Positions 44,424 to 53,242 of a stretch of DNA of 64,000 nt are shown here, in pieces (within the stretch, counting starts at the first letter, position 1; every line of letters starts with the position of its first letter). The notes below the pieces were generated by a model. It was not told where the DNA came from and searched no databases. It worked only from the letters and a program-made list of their open reading frames with translations. The DNA lies in assembly GCF_900635445.1 (NCBI RefSeq), contig NZ_LR134117.1:3658001-3722000 (forward strand), in the 5' to 3' direction. The stretch comes from Serratia odorifera (GTDB taxonomy: Bacteria; Pseudomonadota; Gammaproteobacteria; Enterobacterales; Enterobacteriaceae). The translations under genes were made by a program, and so were the position numbers.

Positions 44424-45686
44424 ATGACCCTGCTGGCGTTAGGTATCAATCACAAAACCGCTCCGGTTTCCTTGCGGGAAAAAGTCACTTTTTCCCCTGA
44501 GTCAATCGATCAGGCGCTGAACAGCTTGCTCCAGCAACCGCTGGTGCAGGGCGGTGTCGTGTTGTCCACCTGTAACCGCACCGAGCTGTATCTCAGCGTT
44601 GAACAACAGGAACATATTCACGAACAGCTGGTCGCCTGGCTGTGCGAATACCACAAGCTGCGCCCGGAAGACGTCAGCAAAAGCCTGTACTGGCACCATG
44701 ACAACGACGCCGTCAGCCATCTGATGCGTGTGGCCAGCGGTCTGGATTCGCTGGTGCTGGGTGAACCGCAGATCCTTGGCCAGGTGAAGAAAGCCTTTGC
44801 CGAATCGCAACGCGGCCAATCGTTGTCGGGCGAGCTTGAGCGTCTGTTCCAAAAATCCTTCTCCGTCGCCAAACGCGTGCGTACCGAAACCGACATCGGC
44901 GCCAGCGCGGTTTCGGTGGCCTTCGCCGCCTGTACGCTGGCACGCCAGATCTTTGAGTCGCTGGCGGATCTGAACGTTCTGCTGGTGGGCGCCGGTGAAA
45001 CCATCGAGCTGGTGGCACGCCATCTGCGCGAACACAATGTCAAACACATGATCATCGCCAACCGCACCCGCGAGCGCGCGCAGCTGTTGGCGGAGGAAGT
45101 CGGTGCCGAGGTGATCACCCTGCCGGAGATCGACGCGCGTCTGGCAGATGCCGATATCATTATCAGTTCTACCGCCAGCCCCTTGCCGATCATCGGTAAA
45201 GGGATGGTGGAGCGGGCGCTGAAAGCGCGCCGCAATCAGCCTATGCTGCTGGTGGATATCGCCGTTCCGCGCGATATCGAACCGGAAGTCGGCAAGTTGG
45301 CCAACGCCTATCTGTACAGCGTTGACGACCTGCAGGCGATTATCCAGCACAATCTGGCGCAGCGTAAGGCGGCAGCGGTACAGGCTGAAACCATCGTTCA
45401 GCAGGAAAGCACCAACTTTATGGCCTGGCTGCGTTCGCAGGGGGCGGTGGAAACCATTCGCGACTACCGTTCGCAGGCCGATCAAATCCGTGCCGATATG
45501 GAAGCCAAAGCCTTGGCGGCCATAGCCCAGGGCGCCAACGTGGAGCAGGTTATTCACGACCTGGCCCACAAATTGACCAACCGCCTTATTCATGCCCCTA
45601 CCAAATCCCTCCAGCAGGCAGCCGGCGACGGCGACGTGGAGCGGTTGCAAATATTACGCGACAGCCTCGGGCTGGATCAGCACTAG
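44424..45686 (+). CDS. hemA: Glutamyl-tRNA reductase
   Basis: First committed enzyme of C5-pathway haem synthesis, turning glutamyl-tRNA into glutamate-1-semialdehyde. It has 420 residues. The catalytic Cys50 is in VVLSTCNRTELY, with GLDSLVLGEPQILGQVKKAF and the NADPH site NVLLVGAGETIELVARHL. The C-terminal dimerisation helix includes the E. coli-like end RLQILRDSLGLD. The N terminus MTLLALGINHKTAPV carries the Thr-Leu-Leu start involved in haem-dependent turnover in relatives. It heads the hemA-prfA-prmC operon. Confidence 0.97.
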   Translation: MTLLALGINHKTAPVSLREKVTFSPESIDQALNSLLQQPLVQGGVVLSTCNRTELYLSVEQQEHIHEQLVAWLCEYHKLRPEDVSKSLYWHHDNDAVSHLMRVASGLDSLVLGEPQILGQVKKAFAESQRGQSLSGELERLFQKSFSVAKRVRTETDIGASAVSVAFAACTLARQIFESLADLNVLLVGAGETIELVARHLREHNVKHMIIANRTRERAQLLAEEVGAEVITLPEIDARLADADIIISSTASPLPIIGKGMVERALKARRNQPMLLVDIAVPRDIEPEVGKLANAYLYSVDDLQAIIQHNLAQRKAAAVQAETIVQQESTNFMAWLRSQGAVETIRDYRSQADQIRADMEAKALAAIAQGANVEQVIHDLAHKLTNRLIHAPTKSLQQAAGDGDVERLQILRDSLGLDQH

Positions 45687-45718
45687 TTTTCTCTTATTAA
45701 CAGGGTTTATAACCACGC

Positions 45719-46804
45719 ATGAAGCCTTCTATTGTTGCCAAACTGGAAGCGTTACAAGAGCGCCATGAAGAAGTTCAGGCGCTGCTCGGCGATGCCGGCG
45801 TTATTGCCGATCAGGATCGGTTCCGCGCGTTGTCGCGCGAATATGCGCAGCTGACCGACGTTAGCCGTTGTTTCCTGGAATGGCGCCAGGTGCAAGATGA
45901 TGTTGCCACCGCCGAGATGATGCTGGACGACCCGGAAATGCGCGAAATGGCGCAGGAAGAGCTAAAGCAGGCCAGAGAAACCACCGAAACGCTGGAGCAG
46001 CAGTTACAGTTGCTGCTGTTGCCGAAAGACCCGGACGACGAGCGTAGCTGCTTCCTTGAAGTGCGTGCCGGCACCGGCGGCGATGAGGCTGCGATTTTTG
46101 CCGGCGATCTGTTCCGTATGTACAGCCGCTACGCCGAAGCGCGACGCTGGCGGGTAGAAGTCATGAGCGCCAATGAAGGCGAGCACGGCGGCTACAAGGA
46201 AGTGATCGCCAAGGTTTCCGGCGACGGGGTGTATGGCCAGCTCAAATTCGAATCCGGCGGGCATCGCGTACAGCGGGTGCCGGAGACCGAATCGCAAGGA
46301 CGTATTCACACCTCAGCCTGTACCGTGGCGGTGATGCCGGAAGTGCCGGAGGCCGAACTCCCCGAGATTAATGCAGGGGATTTGAAGATCGACACCTTCC
46401 GTTCCTCAGGCGCCGGTGGCCAGCACGTCAACACCACCGACTCGGCGATTCGTATTACCCACTTGCCGACCGGCATCGTGGTGGAATGCCAGGACGAACG
46501 TTCGCAGCACAAAAACAAGGCCAAGGCGATGTCGGTGCTTGGCGCGCGCATTCGCGCTGCAGAAATGGCCAAGCGTCAGCAGGCGGAAGCCTCCACCCGT
46601 CGCAATCTGTTGGGCAGCGGCGATCGTTCTGACCGTAACCGTACCTATAACTTCCCGCAGGGGCGCGTGACCGATCACCGCATCAACCTGACGCTGTACC
46701 GTCTGGACGAAGTGATGGAAGGTAAACTGGATATGCTGATCCAGCCGATAGTGCAGGAATACCAGGCCGATCAGCTGGCCGCGCTGTCTGCCGAGCAAGA
46801 GTAA
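45719..46804 (+). CDS. prfA: Peptide chain release factor 1
   Basis: A 361-residue factor that reads UAA and UAG stop codons. The GGQ motif that triggers peptidyl-tRNA hydrolysis is in FRSSGAGGQHVNTTDSAIRI, and RVPETESQGRIHTSACTVAV is a conserved neighbouring segment. Its stop overlaps the prmC start (TAATG), fitting translational coupling to the methyltransferase that modifies the GGQ glutamine. Confidence 0.98.
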   Translation: MKPSIVAKLEALQERHEEVQALLGDAGVIADQDRFRALSREYAQLTDVSRCFLEWRQVQDDVATAEMMLDDPEMREMAQEELKQARETTETLEQQLQLLLLPKDPDDERSCFLEVRAGTGGDEAAIFAGDLFRMYSRYAEARRWRVEVMSANEGEHGGYKEVIAKVSGDGVYGQLKFESGGHRVQRVPETESQGRIHTSACTVAVMPEVPEAELPEINAGDLKIDTFRSSGAGGQHVNTTDSAIRITHLPTGIVVECQDERSQHKNKAKAMSVLGARIRAAEMAKRQQAEASTRRNLLGSGDRSDRNRTYNFPQGRVTDHRINLTLYRLDEVMEGKLDMLIQPIVQEYQADQLAALSAEQE

Positions 46805-47634
46805 TGGATTATTGCAGCTGGCTGGCGGCCGCGACCGCGCGCTTGACGCACAGTGACAGCGCCAAGCGGGATGCGGAAATCCTGCTGGGGTTTGTCACCG
46901 GCCGTGCCAGAACCTTTTTGCTGGCGTTTGGCGAAACCCTGCTGACGACGCAGGAAAGCGCACAACTGGAACAACTGCTGATGCGCCGTGAACGCGGCGA
47001 GCCGGTGGCCTATCTGATTGGCGAACGCGAGTTCTGGTCATTGCCGCTGTCGGTATCTCCCGCTACGCTGATCCCGCGTCCTGACACCGAATGCCTGGTG
47101 GAACAGGCGTTGGCGCGTCTGCCGGCACACCGCTGCGAGATCCTCGATTTGGGTACCGGCACCGGGGCGATTGCCTTGGCGTTGGCCAGCGAGCGCGCGG
47201 ATTGTATGGTGACCGGCGTGGATTTACAGCCGCAAGCGGTCGCCCTGGCGCAGCATAATGCGCAAAAGCTGGCAATTGGCAATGTGCAATTTCATCAGGG
47301 CGACTGGTTTACGCCGGTTGCCGGTCGTCGTTTTGATCTGATCGCCAGCAACCCGCCGTACATTGACGGCGACGATGTGCATTTATCGCAGGGCGATGTA
47401 CGTTTTGAACCCGGCAGTGCGCTGGTGGCGCAGGAGCATGGGCTGGCGGATTTACGCGCCATCGTGCAGCAGGCGCCGCGCTATTTGCAACCGCAAGGCT
47501 GGTTATTGCTGGAACACGGCTGGCAACAGGCTGAAAGCGTGCGCGCCATGCTGGCGGCGGCCGGCTTCAGCGCGATAGAGAGTTGCCGCGATTATGGCGG
47601 CAATCTACGCGTGACGCTCGGCCAATATCTTTGA
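46804..47634 (+). CDS. prmC: Release-factor glutamine methyltransferase PrmC (HemK)
   Basis: A 276-residue enzyme that methylates the Gln of the GGQ motif in RF1 and RF2. It has the SAM-binding segment ILDLGTGTGAIALALASERA and the catalytic NPPY motif in DLIASNPPYIDGDDVHL. The N-terminal helical domain binds the release factor. The ATG is embedded in the prfA stop. Confidence 0.97.
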   Translation: MDYCSWLAAATARLTHSDSAKRDAEILLGFVTGRARTFLLAFGETLLTTQESAQLEQLLMRRERGEPVAYLIGEREFWSLPLSVSPATLIPRPDTECLVEQALARLPAHRCEILDLGTGTGAIALALASERADCMVTGVDLQPQAVALAQHNAQKLAIGNVQFHQGDWFTPVAGRRFDLIASNPPYIDGDDVHLSQGDVRFEPGSALVAQEHGLADLRAIVQQAPRYLQPQGWLLLEHGWQQAESVRAMLAAAGFSAIESCRDYGGNLRVTLGQYL

Positions 47635-47672
47635 CATAAAAATAACGACACAGACAGGACAAGGGAACCGGT

Positions 47673-48071
47673 ATGGCAGCCTACGCCGCATTAAAGCATT
47701 TGCATCTACTGACGGTCGCTATCAGTATTACGTTGTTCATCCTGCGTTTTTTCTGGCATTGGCGCCATTCGCCGATGATGCACAGGCGTTGGGTGAAGAT
47801 CGCGCCGCACATTAATGATACGGTGCTGTTTCTCAGTGGGATTGCCCTGGTGGTGATGTTCAAGTTTTATCCACTGCTGGGTATGGACTCTTGGCTGACC
47901 GAGAAGCTGTTTGGCGTTATTATCTATATCCTGCTGGGCTACGTCGCATTGGGCAAGAAAACCCGCAGCCGGAACCTGCGCACGTTGGCATTTGTTCTGG
48001 CGCTCGGTTGTCTCTACCTGATAATTAAACTTGCCACGACGAAAATACCGTTTTTGATGGGATATTTATGA
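47673..48071 (+). CDS. sirB2: SirB2 family membrane protein (YchQ)
   Basis: A 132-residue protein with four hydrophobic helices (LLTVAISITLFILRFFWHW, DTVLFLSGIALVVMFKFYPL and two more) and a conserved His near the start (LKHLHLLT). Its stop overlaps the sirB1 start (ATGA). Function not established. The order prmC-sirB2-sirB1-kdsA is conserved with E. coli. Confidence 0.93.
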   Translation: MAAYAALKHLHLLTVAISITLFILRFFWHWRHSPMMHRRWVKIAPHINDTVLFLSGIALVVMFKFYPLLGMDSWLTEKLFGVIIYILLGYVALGKKTRSRNLRTLAFVLALGCLYLIIKLATTKIPFLMGYL

Positions 48072-48877
48072 GTAGTATTGCCGAGTTTGAATTTAACACC
48101 TCGCCATTGAGCGAAGGCGTGATGCTGGTATCACAGGCGGTACGCCGTGATTATCCCGCCGCCGACGTGGCGCGTCAGTTGCAGCAACTGACCGAAGAAG
48201 CGCGTGCGGCGGTGCCGAGTGATATCAGCCAGGAACAGCAATTGGAGGCGCTGATTGAGCTGTTCTATAAAACCTGGGGATTCGGCGGCGCCAGCGGCAT
48301 TTACCGACTGTCCGACGCTATCTGGCTGGATAAAGTGCTGGAAGGCCGGCAGGGTACGCCAGTGTCTCTTGGCACCATTTTCTTGCATATCGCCCATCAG
48401 TTGAATTTGCCGCTGATGCCGGTGATTTTCCCGACCCAGTTGATTCTGCGGGCCGACTGGATGGATGAAGAGATGTGGCTGATTAATCCGCTCAATGGTG
48501 AAACGTTGAACGAACACACGCTGGAAGTGTGGATCAAAGGCAATCTCGGCCTGGGCGCAGAATTGGAAGATGACGATCTGGAAGAGTCGGAAAATGTCAT
48601 GGTGGTACGCAAAATGCTCGATACGCTGAAGGCTTCGCTGATGGAGGAAAATCAGATGGAACTGGCGCTGCGGGCCAGCGAGACCGTACTGTGCTTTGAT
48701 CCCGACGATCCGTACGAGATCCGCGATCGCGGGCTGATTTATGCACAGTTGGAATGTAATCATATTGCCATTTCCGATCTGAACTATTTTGTCGAGCAGT
48801 GTCCTGAAGATCCGGTTAGCGAAGTGATCAAGGTACAGATCCACGCGATTGAACCGAAGCAGGTTACGCTGCATTAA
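48068..48877 (+). CDS. sirB1: SirB1 family protein (YchA), transglutaminase-like plus TPR
   Basis: A 269-residue cytoplasmic protein. The N-terminal region (GFGGASGIYRLSDAIWLDKV and GTPVSLGTIFLHIAHQLNLP) is the SirB1/transglutaminase-like fold, although the usual catalytic Cys is not apparent. The C-terminal helices (ASETVLCFDPDDPYEIRDRG) look like a short tetratricopeptide stretch. It overlaps sirB2. Function not established. Confidence 0.93.
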   Translation: MSSIAEFEFNTSPLSEGVMLVSQAVRRDYPAADVARQLQQLTEEARAAVPSDISQEQQLEALIELFYKTWGFGGASGIYRLSDAIWLDKVLEGRQGTPVSLGTIFLHIAHQLNLPLMPVIFPTQLILRADWMDEEMWLINPLNGETLNEHTLEVWIKGNLGLGAELEDDDLEESENVMVVRKMLDTLKASLMEENQMELALRASETVLCFDPDDPYEIRDRGLIYAQLECNHIAISDLNYFVEQCPEDPVSEVIKVQIHAIEPKQVTLH

Positions 48878-48910
48878 TTTCTTCGATTTATCACTAACAA
48901 AGGCGTAAGC

Positions 48911-49765
48911 ATGAAACAGAAAGTGGTTAGCATTGGCGACATCAAGGTAGCGAACGATCTGCCGTTTGTGCTGTTCGGCGGCATGAACGTGCTGGAATCA
49001 CGCGATTTGGCGATGAGCATTTGCGAACACTACGTCACCGTGACGCAAAAACTGGGCATTCCCTACGTTTTCAAAGCTTCTTTTGATAAAGCCAATCGCT
49101 CTTCAATCCATTCGTACCGCGGGCCGGGTTTGGAAGAAGGGATGCGCATTTTCGAAGAGATCAAAAAAACCTTCGGCGTAAAAATCATCACCGATGTGCA
49201 TGAATCAGCTCAGGCGCAGCCGGTTTCTGAAGTGGTTGATGTCATTCAGTTGCCAGCCTTCCTGGCGCGTCAGACCGATCTGGTCGAAGCGATGGCCAAA
49301 ACCGGCGCGGTGATCAACGTCAAGAAGCCGCAGTTCGTCAGCCCGGGGCAGATGGGTAACATTGTCGATAAGTTCAAGGAAGGCGGCAACGATCAGGTTA
49401 TTTTGTGCGATCGCGGCAGCAACTTTGGCTATGACAATCTGGTGGTCGACATGCTGGGCATCAACGTGATGAAAAATGTTACCGGCGGTCATCCGGTGAT
49501 TTTCGACGTCACGCATGCCCTGCAAACCCGCGATCCGTTCGGTGCCGCTTCCGGCGGCCGTCGCGCACAGGTCGCCGAGTTGGCGCGTGCCGGCATGGCG
49601 GTTGGTCTGGCCGGTCTGTTTATCGAAGCGCACCCGGAGCCAAACAGCGCCAAATGCGACGGCCCGTCGGCGTTGCCGCTGGATAAGCTGGAGCCGTTCC
49701 TGGTGCAAATGAAAGCGATTGACGATCTGGTCAAGAGCTTCCCGGAGCTGGATACCAGTAACTGA
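48911..49765 (+). CDS. kdsA: 3-deoxy-8-phosphooctulonate (KDO-8-P) synthase
   Basis: A 284-residue TIM-barrel enzyme that joins PEP and arabinose 5-phosphate for LPS inner-core synthesis. Conserved segments include FKASFDKANRSSIHSYRGPG, KIITDVHESAQAQPV, LPAFLARQTDLVEAMAKTGA and CDRGSNFGYDNLVVDM. An AAAGG ribosome site precedes the ATG. A strong terminator separates it from the convergent dauA. Confidence 0.97.
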   Translation: MKQKVVSIGDIKVANDLPFVLFGGMNVLESRDLAMSICEHYVTVTQKLGIPYVFKASFDKANRSSIHSYRGPGLEEGMRIFEEIKKTFGVKIITDVHESAQAQPVSEVVDVIQLPAFLARQTDLVEAMAKTGAVINVKKPQFVSPGQMGNIVDKFKEGGNDQVILCDRGSNFGYDNLVVDMLGINVMKNVTGGHPVIFDVTHALQTRDPFGAASGGRRAQVAELARAGMAVGLAGLFIEAHPEPNSAKCDGPSALPLDKLEPFLVQMKAIDDLVKSFPELDTSN

Positions 49766-49794
49766 GCCTGCCAGCCCACCGGCAGGTCAAAGCA

Positions 49795-49821
49795 AGCCCG
49801 ACATCATGTCGGGCTTTTTTT
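49795..49821. terminator. Terminator shared by kdsA and dauA
   Basis: A 9-bp stem AGCCCGACA / TGTCGGGCT with a 3-nt loop, then T7 on the plus strand. The T tract reaches into the dauA stop codon. Confidence 0.85.
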
Positions 49822-51511
49822 ATTGCGCGTCCAGCGCTGCCAGAGCTTCAGGCAGTGTCGAATAGAACAGCAGCCGGCCGGCGATCGGTTGCACGCGCGC
49901 TCGGGCCAGCGTTTTTAACGGTTGGAAGGGAATATCGCTGACGATCAGTCGTTTTCCCTGCGGCAAGGCATCGATGAAACGTTGCAGGGCGTTTAAGCCG
50001 CCGGCATCCAGCACCGGTACGGCATCCCATTGCAGCACGATGTCCTGATAAGGTTCGCTGTCGGTCAATAAGTCGCTAAAGATGCGCTCGGCGGCGGCGA
50101 AAAACAGCGGTCCATTGACCCGCAGTACCAGACGCCCGTTATCGCGGCTCAGTTCAGTCAGTCTGGTCATGCGTGCGATACGGCGCATAAACAGCAGCGA
50201 TGCCAATACGATGCCGACGGTAATGGCGATTACCATGTCAAACAGTACCGTCAGCGACATGCACAGCAGCATGACCACCACGTCGTCTTTGGGCGCACGG
50301 CGCAGCAGATACACCACCTTATGTGCTTCGCTCATATTCCAGGCCACCAGCAATAACAGCGATGCCATCGCCGCCAGCGGCAGATAGGACAGCCAGGGCG
50401 CCAGCACCAGTAATGCCAATAGCACCAGCAGGGCGTGGATGATGGCGGAAACCGGCGATGTGGCACCGGCCCGCACGTTAGCCGCCGAGCGCGCGATGGC
50501 GGCGGTAGCGGTGATGCCGCCGAAGAAGGGGGCGATGATATTACCCGCTCCCTGGCCGATCAGTTCGCTATTGGCATTGTGCTTTTTGCCCGTCATGCCA
50601 TCCAGTACCACAGCGCAAAGCAGGGACTCAATGGCCCCCAGCATGGCCATGGAAAACGCCGCCGGCAGCAGGGCGGTCAGCGTCTGCCAATTTAATACCA
50701 TCCGTTTGCCGTCGATTGCCGGTAGCTGCCATGGCAATACCCACTGCGGCAGAATCGGCGGTATGCCATGGCCTTGGCTACCGTCCGCCAGCAGATAGCC
50801 AAAGCGTGAGCCGATGGTGGCGACCGGATGATCAAACGCATTCAGCAATGCCATCACCGCGGTGCCGACCAGCAGCGCCGGCAGATGGCCAGGAACGCGC
50901 AGGCCAAGCTTCGGCCAGTAAATCAGCGTGAGCAGCGTGAGTGCGCCAATCAGCGTGTCGCCGATATTCAGCGTTGGCATTGCCTGTAGCAAAGCATAAA
51001 TTTTACCGAGGTAATGCGCTGGCATATCGGCGATATGCAGACCGAAGAAATCGTTGATTTGTAGCGTCGCGATGGTGATGGCGATGCCGGAGGTAAAACC
51101 GAGCGTGACCGACAGCGGAATATATTCAATCAAGCGGCCAAAACGTGCCAAGCCCATCATGACCAGAAAAATCCCGGACAGCAGCGTGGCGATCAGCAGG
51201 CCAGACAAACCAAATTGTTGCGAAACCGGGTACAGAATGACCACGAAGGCGGCGGTGGGGCCGGAGACGCTGTAACGCGAACCACCGCTGATGGCGATGA
51301 CGATCCCGGCGATGGCAGAGGTATACAGGCCGTATTGCGGTGGTACGCCGCTGGCAATGGCCAGCGCCATCGCCAGCGGGATGGCGATAATGCCGACGGT
51401 GACGCCGGCAATGGCGTCTTTCAGCAGGCGTTGCAAGCTATAAGGTTCTCGCCAACAGGCGTCAATCAGTGCGCTGAACGGCCGAATGCCGTTAATTTCG
51501 TGCGTTTTCAT
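49820..51511 (-). CDS. dauA: C4-dicarboxylate transporter DauA (YchM), SulP family
   Basis: A 563-residue inner-membrane transporter closely like E. coli DauA, the aerobic C4-dicarboxylate carrier. The membrane domain has GITVGIIAIPLAMALA-like sequence at residues 35-52, SVSGPTAAFVVILYPVSQQF and GAIESLLCAVVLDGMTGKKH. The STAS domain follows RRIARMTRLTELSRD and contains WDAVPVLDAGGLNALQRFID. In E. coli dauA lies between ychH and prs; here it is convergent with kdsA. Confidence 0.95.
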   Translation of the reverse strand: MKTHEINGIRPFSALIDACWREPYSLQRLLKDAIAGVTVGIIAIPLAMALAIASGVPPQYGLYTSAIAGIVIAISGGSRYSVSGPTAAFVVILYPVSQQFGLSGLLIATLLSGIFLVMMGLARFGRLIEYIPLSVTLGFTSGIAITIATLQINDFFGLHIADMPAHYLGKIYALLQAMPTLNIGDTLIGALTLLTLIYWPKLGLRVPGHLPALLVGTAVMALLNAFDHPVATIGSRFGYLLADGSQGHGIPPILPQWVLPWQLPAIDGKRMVLNWQTLTALLPAAFSMAMLGAIESLLCAVVLDGMTGKKHNANSELIGQGAGNIIAPFFGGITATAAIARSAANVRAGATSPVSAIIHALLVLLALLVLAPWLSYLPLAAMASLLLLVAWNMSEAHKVVYLLRRAPKDDVVVMLLCMSLTVLFDMVIAITVGIVLASLLFMRRIARMTRLTELSRDNGRLVLRVNGPLFFAAAERIFSDLLTDSEPYQDIVLQWDAVPVLDAGGLNALQRFIDALPQGKRLIVSDIPFQPLKTLARARVQPIAGRLLFYSTLPEALAALDAQ

Positions 51512-51824
51512 CTAAGGTGCAAACCAACTTTGAGAAAAGAAAGGAATGGCGGGCCAGATGAGGTCCGTCTCGAAAAGCTGTAACACAGCATACGCCTTCC
51601 GCTACAGCGTTTCCTAGATATGGGTCAATGGTAAGCTGCAAAGGCGCAGCGTGTGGTTTTGTCGGGGCGTTTTTATTCACCAGAACAGTACTGTTGCGGT
51701 ATGGACAGGATTGACTGCAGGCAGAAGGTGGATTTTTGCCGGTTATGAGGATGTGGTTGCGGTTAAGCGCTAAAAAGCCGTGGCGACTGTCTGGGCGTCG
51801 TGGCATTAACGCCGGACTATAAAG
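51512..51824. other. Non-coding region between dauA and the tRNA repeat array
   Basis: I see no gene, tRNA or strong hairpin in these 313 bases. The dauA promoter should be within the first 150. Confidence 0.4.
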
Positions 51825-51853
51825 CAAAAAGCCTGAACGTGAGTCCAGGCTTT
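51825..51853 (-). terminator. Terminator T1 of the tRNA-Ser repeat array
   Basis: AAAGCCTG / CAGGCTTT stem read on the minus strand, ending in a TTTTT-like tract. It belongs to a family of five near-identical hairpins in this locus and is the last one in the direction of transcription. Confidence 0.75.
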
Positions 51854-51864
51854 CTCTTGAAATA

Positions 51865-51990
51865 TGGCGGTGAGAGAGGGGGTGATTCGCTGCGCTCACC
51901 CTACGGGCAGCCTGCGGCTGTCCAAAACGCAATGCGTTTTGTCGAACCCAGTCGAGGGTTCTCACCCCTCTCTGTGCGGTGGGGCATATA
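51865..51990 (-). repeat. tpr-like repeat unit after tRNA-Ser copy 1
   Basis: The unit carries the last roughly 17 bases of tRNA-Ser including CCA, then a hairpin-rich spacer with GATTCGCTGCGCTCACCC, GGGCAGCCTGCGGCTGTCC and AAAACGCAATGCGTTTT. The adjacent tRNA 3' end starts 168 bases away at 52033. The other two units are the same with few changes. Confidence 0.8.
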
Positions 51991-51991
51991 G

Positions 51992-52022
51992 CAAAAAAGC
52001 CTGAACATAAGTTCAGGCTTTC
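51992..52022 (-). terminator. Terminator T2, directly after tRNA-Ser copy 1
   Basis: A 10-bp stem AAGCCTGAAC / GTTCAGGCTT with a 4-nt loop and T6 on the minus strand, about 10 bases past the tRNA CCA end. It is the most regular of the five. Confidence 0.85.
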
Positions 52023-52032
52023 TCTTGGAATA

Positions 52033-52122
52033 TGGCGGTGAGAGAGGGGTTCGAACCCTCGATACACTTTCGCGTATACACACTTTCCAGGCGTGCTCCT
52101 TCAGCCACTCAGACACCTCACC
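52033..52122 (-). tRNA. tRNA-Ser (anticodon GGA), copy 1
   Basis: A 90-nt class II tRNA with encoded CCA. The acceptor begins GGTGAGG, the anticodon loop reads CTGGAAA (GGA), the long variable arm is around TATACGCGAAAGTGTA, and the T arm has GGGTTCGAACCCC. The acceptor pair 7-66 is G-T here, whereas copy 2 has G-C. E. coli has tRNA-Ser(GGA) genes serW and serX; serX lies near ghrA, as these copies do. Confidence 0.97.
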
Positions 52123-52162
52123 GTTTTTTGTTACGCCGAACTCGTCGGTGCAACGGGGCGCT

Positions 52163-52192
52163 ACTATAGGGGAGTGGCGGCCATTGGGTCAA
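52163..52192 (-). promoter_or_regulatory. Promoter of tRNA-Ser copy 1
   Basis: TTGACC at 52187-52192 and TATAGT at 52163-52168 (minus strand) with an 18-bp spacer, followed by a GC-rich discriminator (AGCGCCCC), the type that gives stringent control of stable RNA genes. Confidence 0.75.
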
Positions 52193-52342
52193 GCTTATTT
52201 TATTACTTTTATCACGGCTGGCTAACTCCTGTTCGCATTGGTGGAAACTCAAGCGAAATAAGCGGTTGTGCGTCAATCCACGCGCCGTTGGCGGAGGAAA
52301 TACCCGCGCAGAGGCTGGACGCGCGGGTGGCAGGGCGGGAAT

Positions 52343-52372
52343 GCAAAAAAGCCTGAACGCGAGTCCAGGCTT
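52343..52372 (-). terminator. Terminator T3, end of the copy 2 transcript
   Basis: AAAGCCTG / CAGGCTTT stem with T6 on the minus strand. It closes the two repeat units downstream of tRNA-Ser copy 2. Confidence 0.75.
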
Positions 52373-52384
52373 TCTCTTGAGATA

Positions 52385-52512
52385 TGGCGGTGAGGGAGGG
52401 GGGGTGATTCGCTGCGCTCACCCTACGGGCAGCCTGCGGCTGTCCAAAACGCAGTGCGTTTTGTCGAACCCGGTCGAGGGTTCTCACCGCTCCCTGTTAC
52501 GGAATATAAAGC
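52385..52512 (-). repeat. tpr-like repeat unit 2 after tRNA-Ser copy 2
   Basis: It has the same elements as the unit at 51865: tRNA 3' end TGGCGGTGAGGGAGGGG, then CTGCGCTCACCCTACGGG and AAAACGCAGTGCGTTTT, ending near CTCACCGCTCCCTGTTAC. The offset to the next unit is 168 bases. Confidence 0.82.
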
Positions 52513-52542
52513 AAAAAAGCCTGAACGCGAGTCCAGGCTTTC
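52513..52542 (-). terminator. Terminator T4, between repeat units
   Basis: AAAGCCTG / CAGGCTTT stem with T6 on the minus strand, almost identical to T3 and T5. Confidence 0.75.
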
Positions 52543-52552
52543 TCTTGAAATA

Positions 52553-52681
52553 TGGCGGTGAGGGAGGGGGGTGATTCGCTGCGCTCACCCTACGGGCAGC
52601 CTGCGGCTGTCCAAAACGCAGTGCGTTTTGTCGAACCCAGTCGAGGGTTCTCACCCCTCTCTGTGCGGTGGGGCATAAAGC
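52553..52681 (-). repeat. tpr-like repeat unit 1 after tRNA-Ser copy 2
   Basis: It starts with the same 17 bases of tRNA 3' end and carries the two small palindromes. It matches the 51865 unit in its end (CTCTCTGTGCGGTGGGGC). The tRNA 3' end of copy 2 is 169 bases away. Confidence 0.82.
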
Positions 52682-52711
52682 AAAAAAGCCTGAACGTGAG
52701 TCCAGGCTTTC
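52682..52711 (-). terminator. Terminator T5, directly after tRNA-Ser copy 2
   Basis: AAAGCCTG / CAGGCTTT stem with T6 on the minus strand, about 10 bases past the tRNA CCA end. Confidence 0.78.
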
Positions 52712-52721
52712 TCTTGAAATA

Positions 52722-52811
52722 TGGCGGTGAGGGAGGGGTTCGAACCCTCGATACACTTTCGCGTATACACACTTTCCAGGCGTGCTCCTTCAGCCACTCA
52801 GACACCTCACC
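52722..52811 (-). tRNA. serX: tRNA-Ser (anticodon GGA), copy 2
   Basis: A 90-nt tRNA identical to copy 1 except in the acceptor 3' strand (CCTCACC here, TCTCACC in copy 1). CCA is encoded. It is preceded by its own promoter, and ghrA-ycdX-ycdY follow downstream on the chromosome, as for E. coli serX; the symbol is by that synteny. Confidence 0.96.
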
Positions 52812-52851
52812 ATATTGTCGTCGGCAACGCTTTGCGCTGTCGACGGGCGCT

Positions 52852-52880
52852 AATGTAGGAGAAACTGATTCCAGCGTCAA
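52852..52880 (-). promoter_or_regulatory. Promoter of tRNA-Ser copy 2
   Basis: TTGACG at 52875-52880 and TACATT at 52852-52857 on the minus strand with a 17-bp spacer, followed by the GC-rich discriminator AGCGCCCG. The layout is the same as for copy 1. Confidence 0.8.
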
Positions 52881-53242
52881 TACCCTTGTGAGCACTCTGC
52901 GATCGTTTAGCCAAACTTGCAGCAATTTGCTGATTTCACGAACGATATGCGCTGTATTTCCTCGCTTGCCGGAGCTTGTTTTACCGTGTTTTGCGCAGGA
53001 TTGTGGGCAGGCCGATATTTGAGCAATTTGAGGCTCGGTGGAGTAATTCGCCAGCATTTAATGCGATTGTTTTGCTGTTGTATGCATTAATACTGGATTA
53101 TTAGTCAGATGTGTCGCTAAATGCTCGGGCTGGTGCGGCGACTTTGGCAAGGAATTTATAACGTCACTCAGGCGGCCGTGCCGGTCGTAACGACCAGCAG
53201 GCAGGAACCGATCGATTAAATAATAATGCAGTAGAGGTTGCT
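52881..53242. other. Region upstream of the POT transporter
   Basis: About 360 bases with no gene I can support; it should contain the transporter promoter. AGAGG at 53233-53237 is the only clear translation signal. Confidence 0.4.

Noticed and set aside
44502..45650. 382-codon minus-strand ORF opposite hemA
   Set aside because: Antisense shadow of a conserved gene; the protein looks like random composition.
51825..52711. CRISPR-like look of the regularly spaced repeats
   Set aside because: The repeats are long (about 168 bp), contain tRNA ends and terminators, have no short unique spacers and no cas genes nearby.
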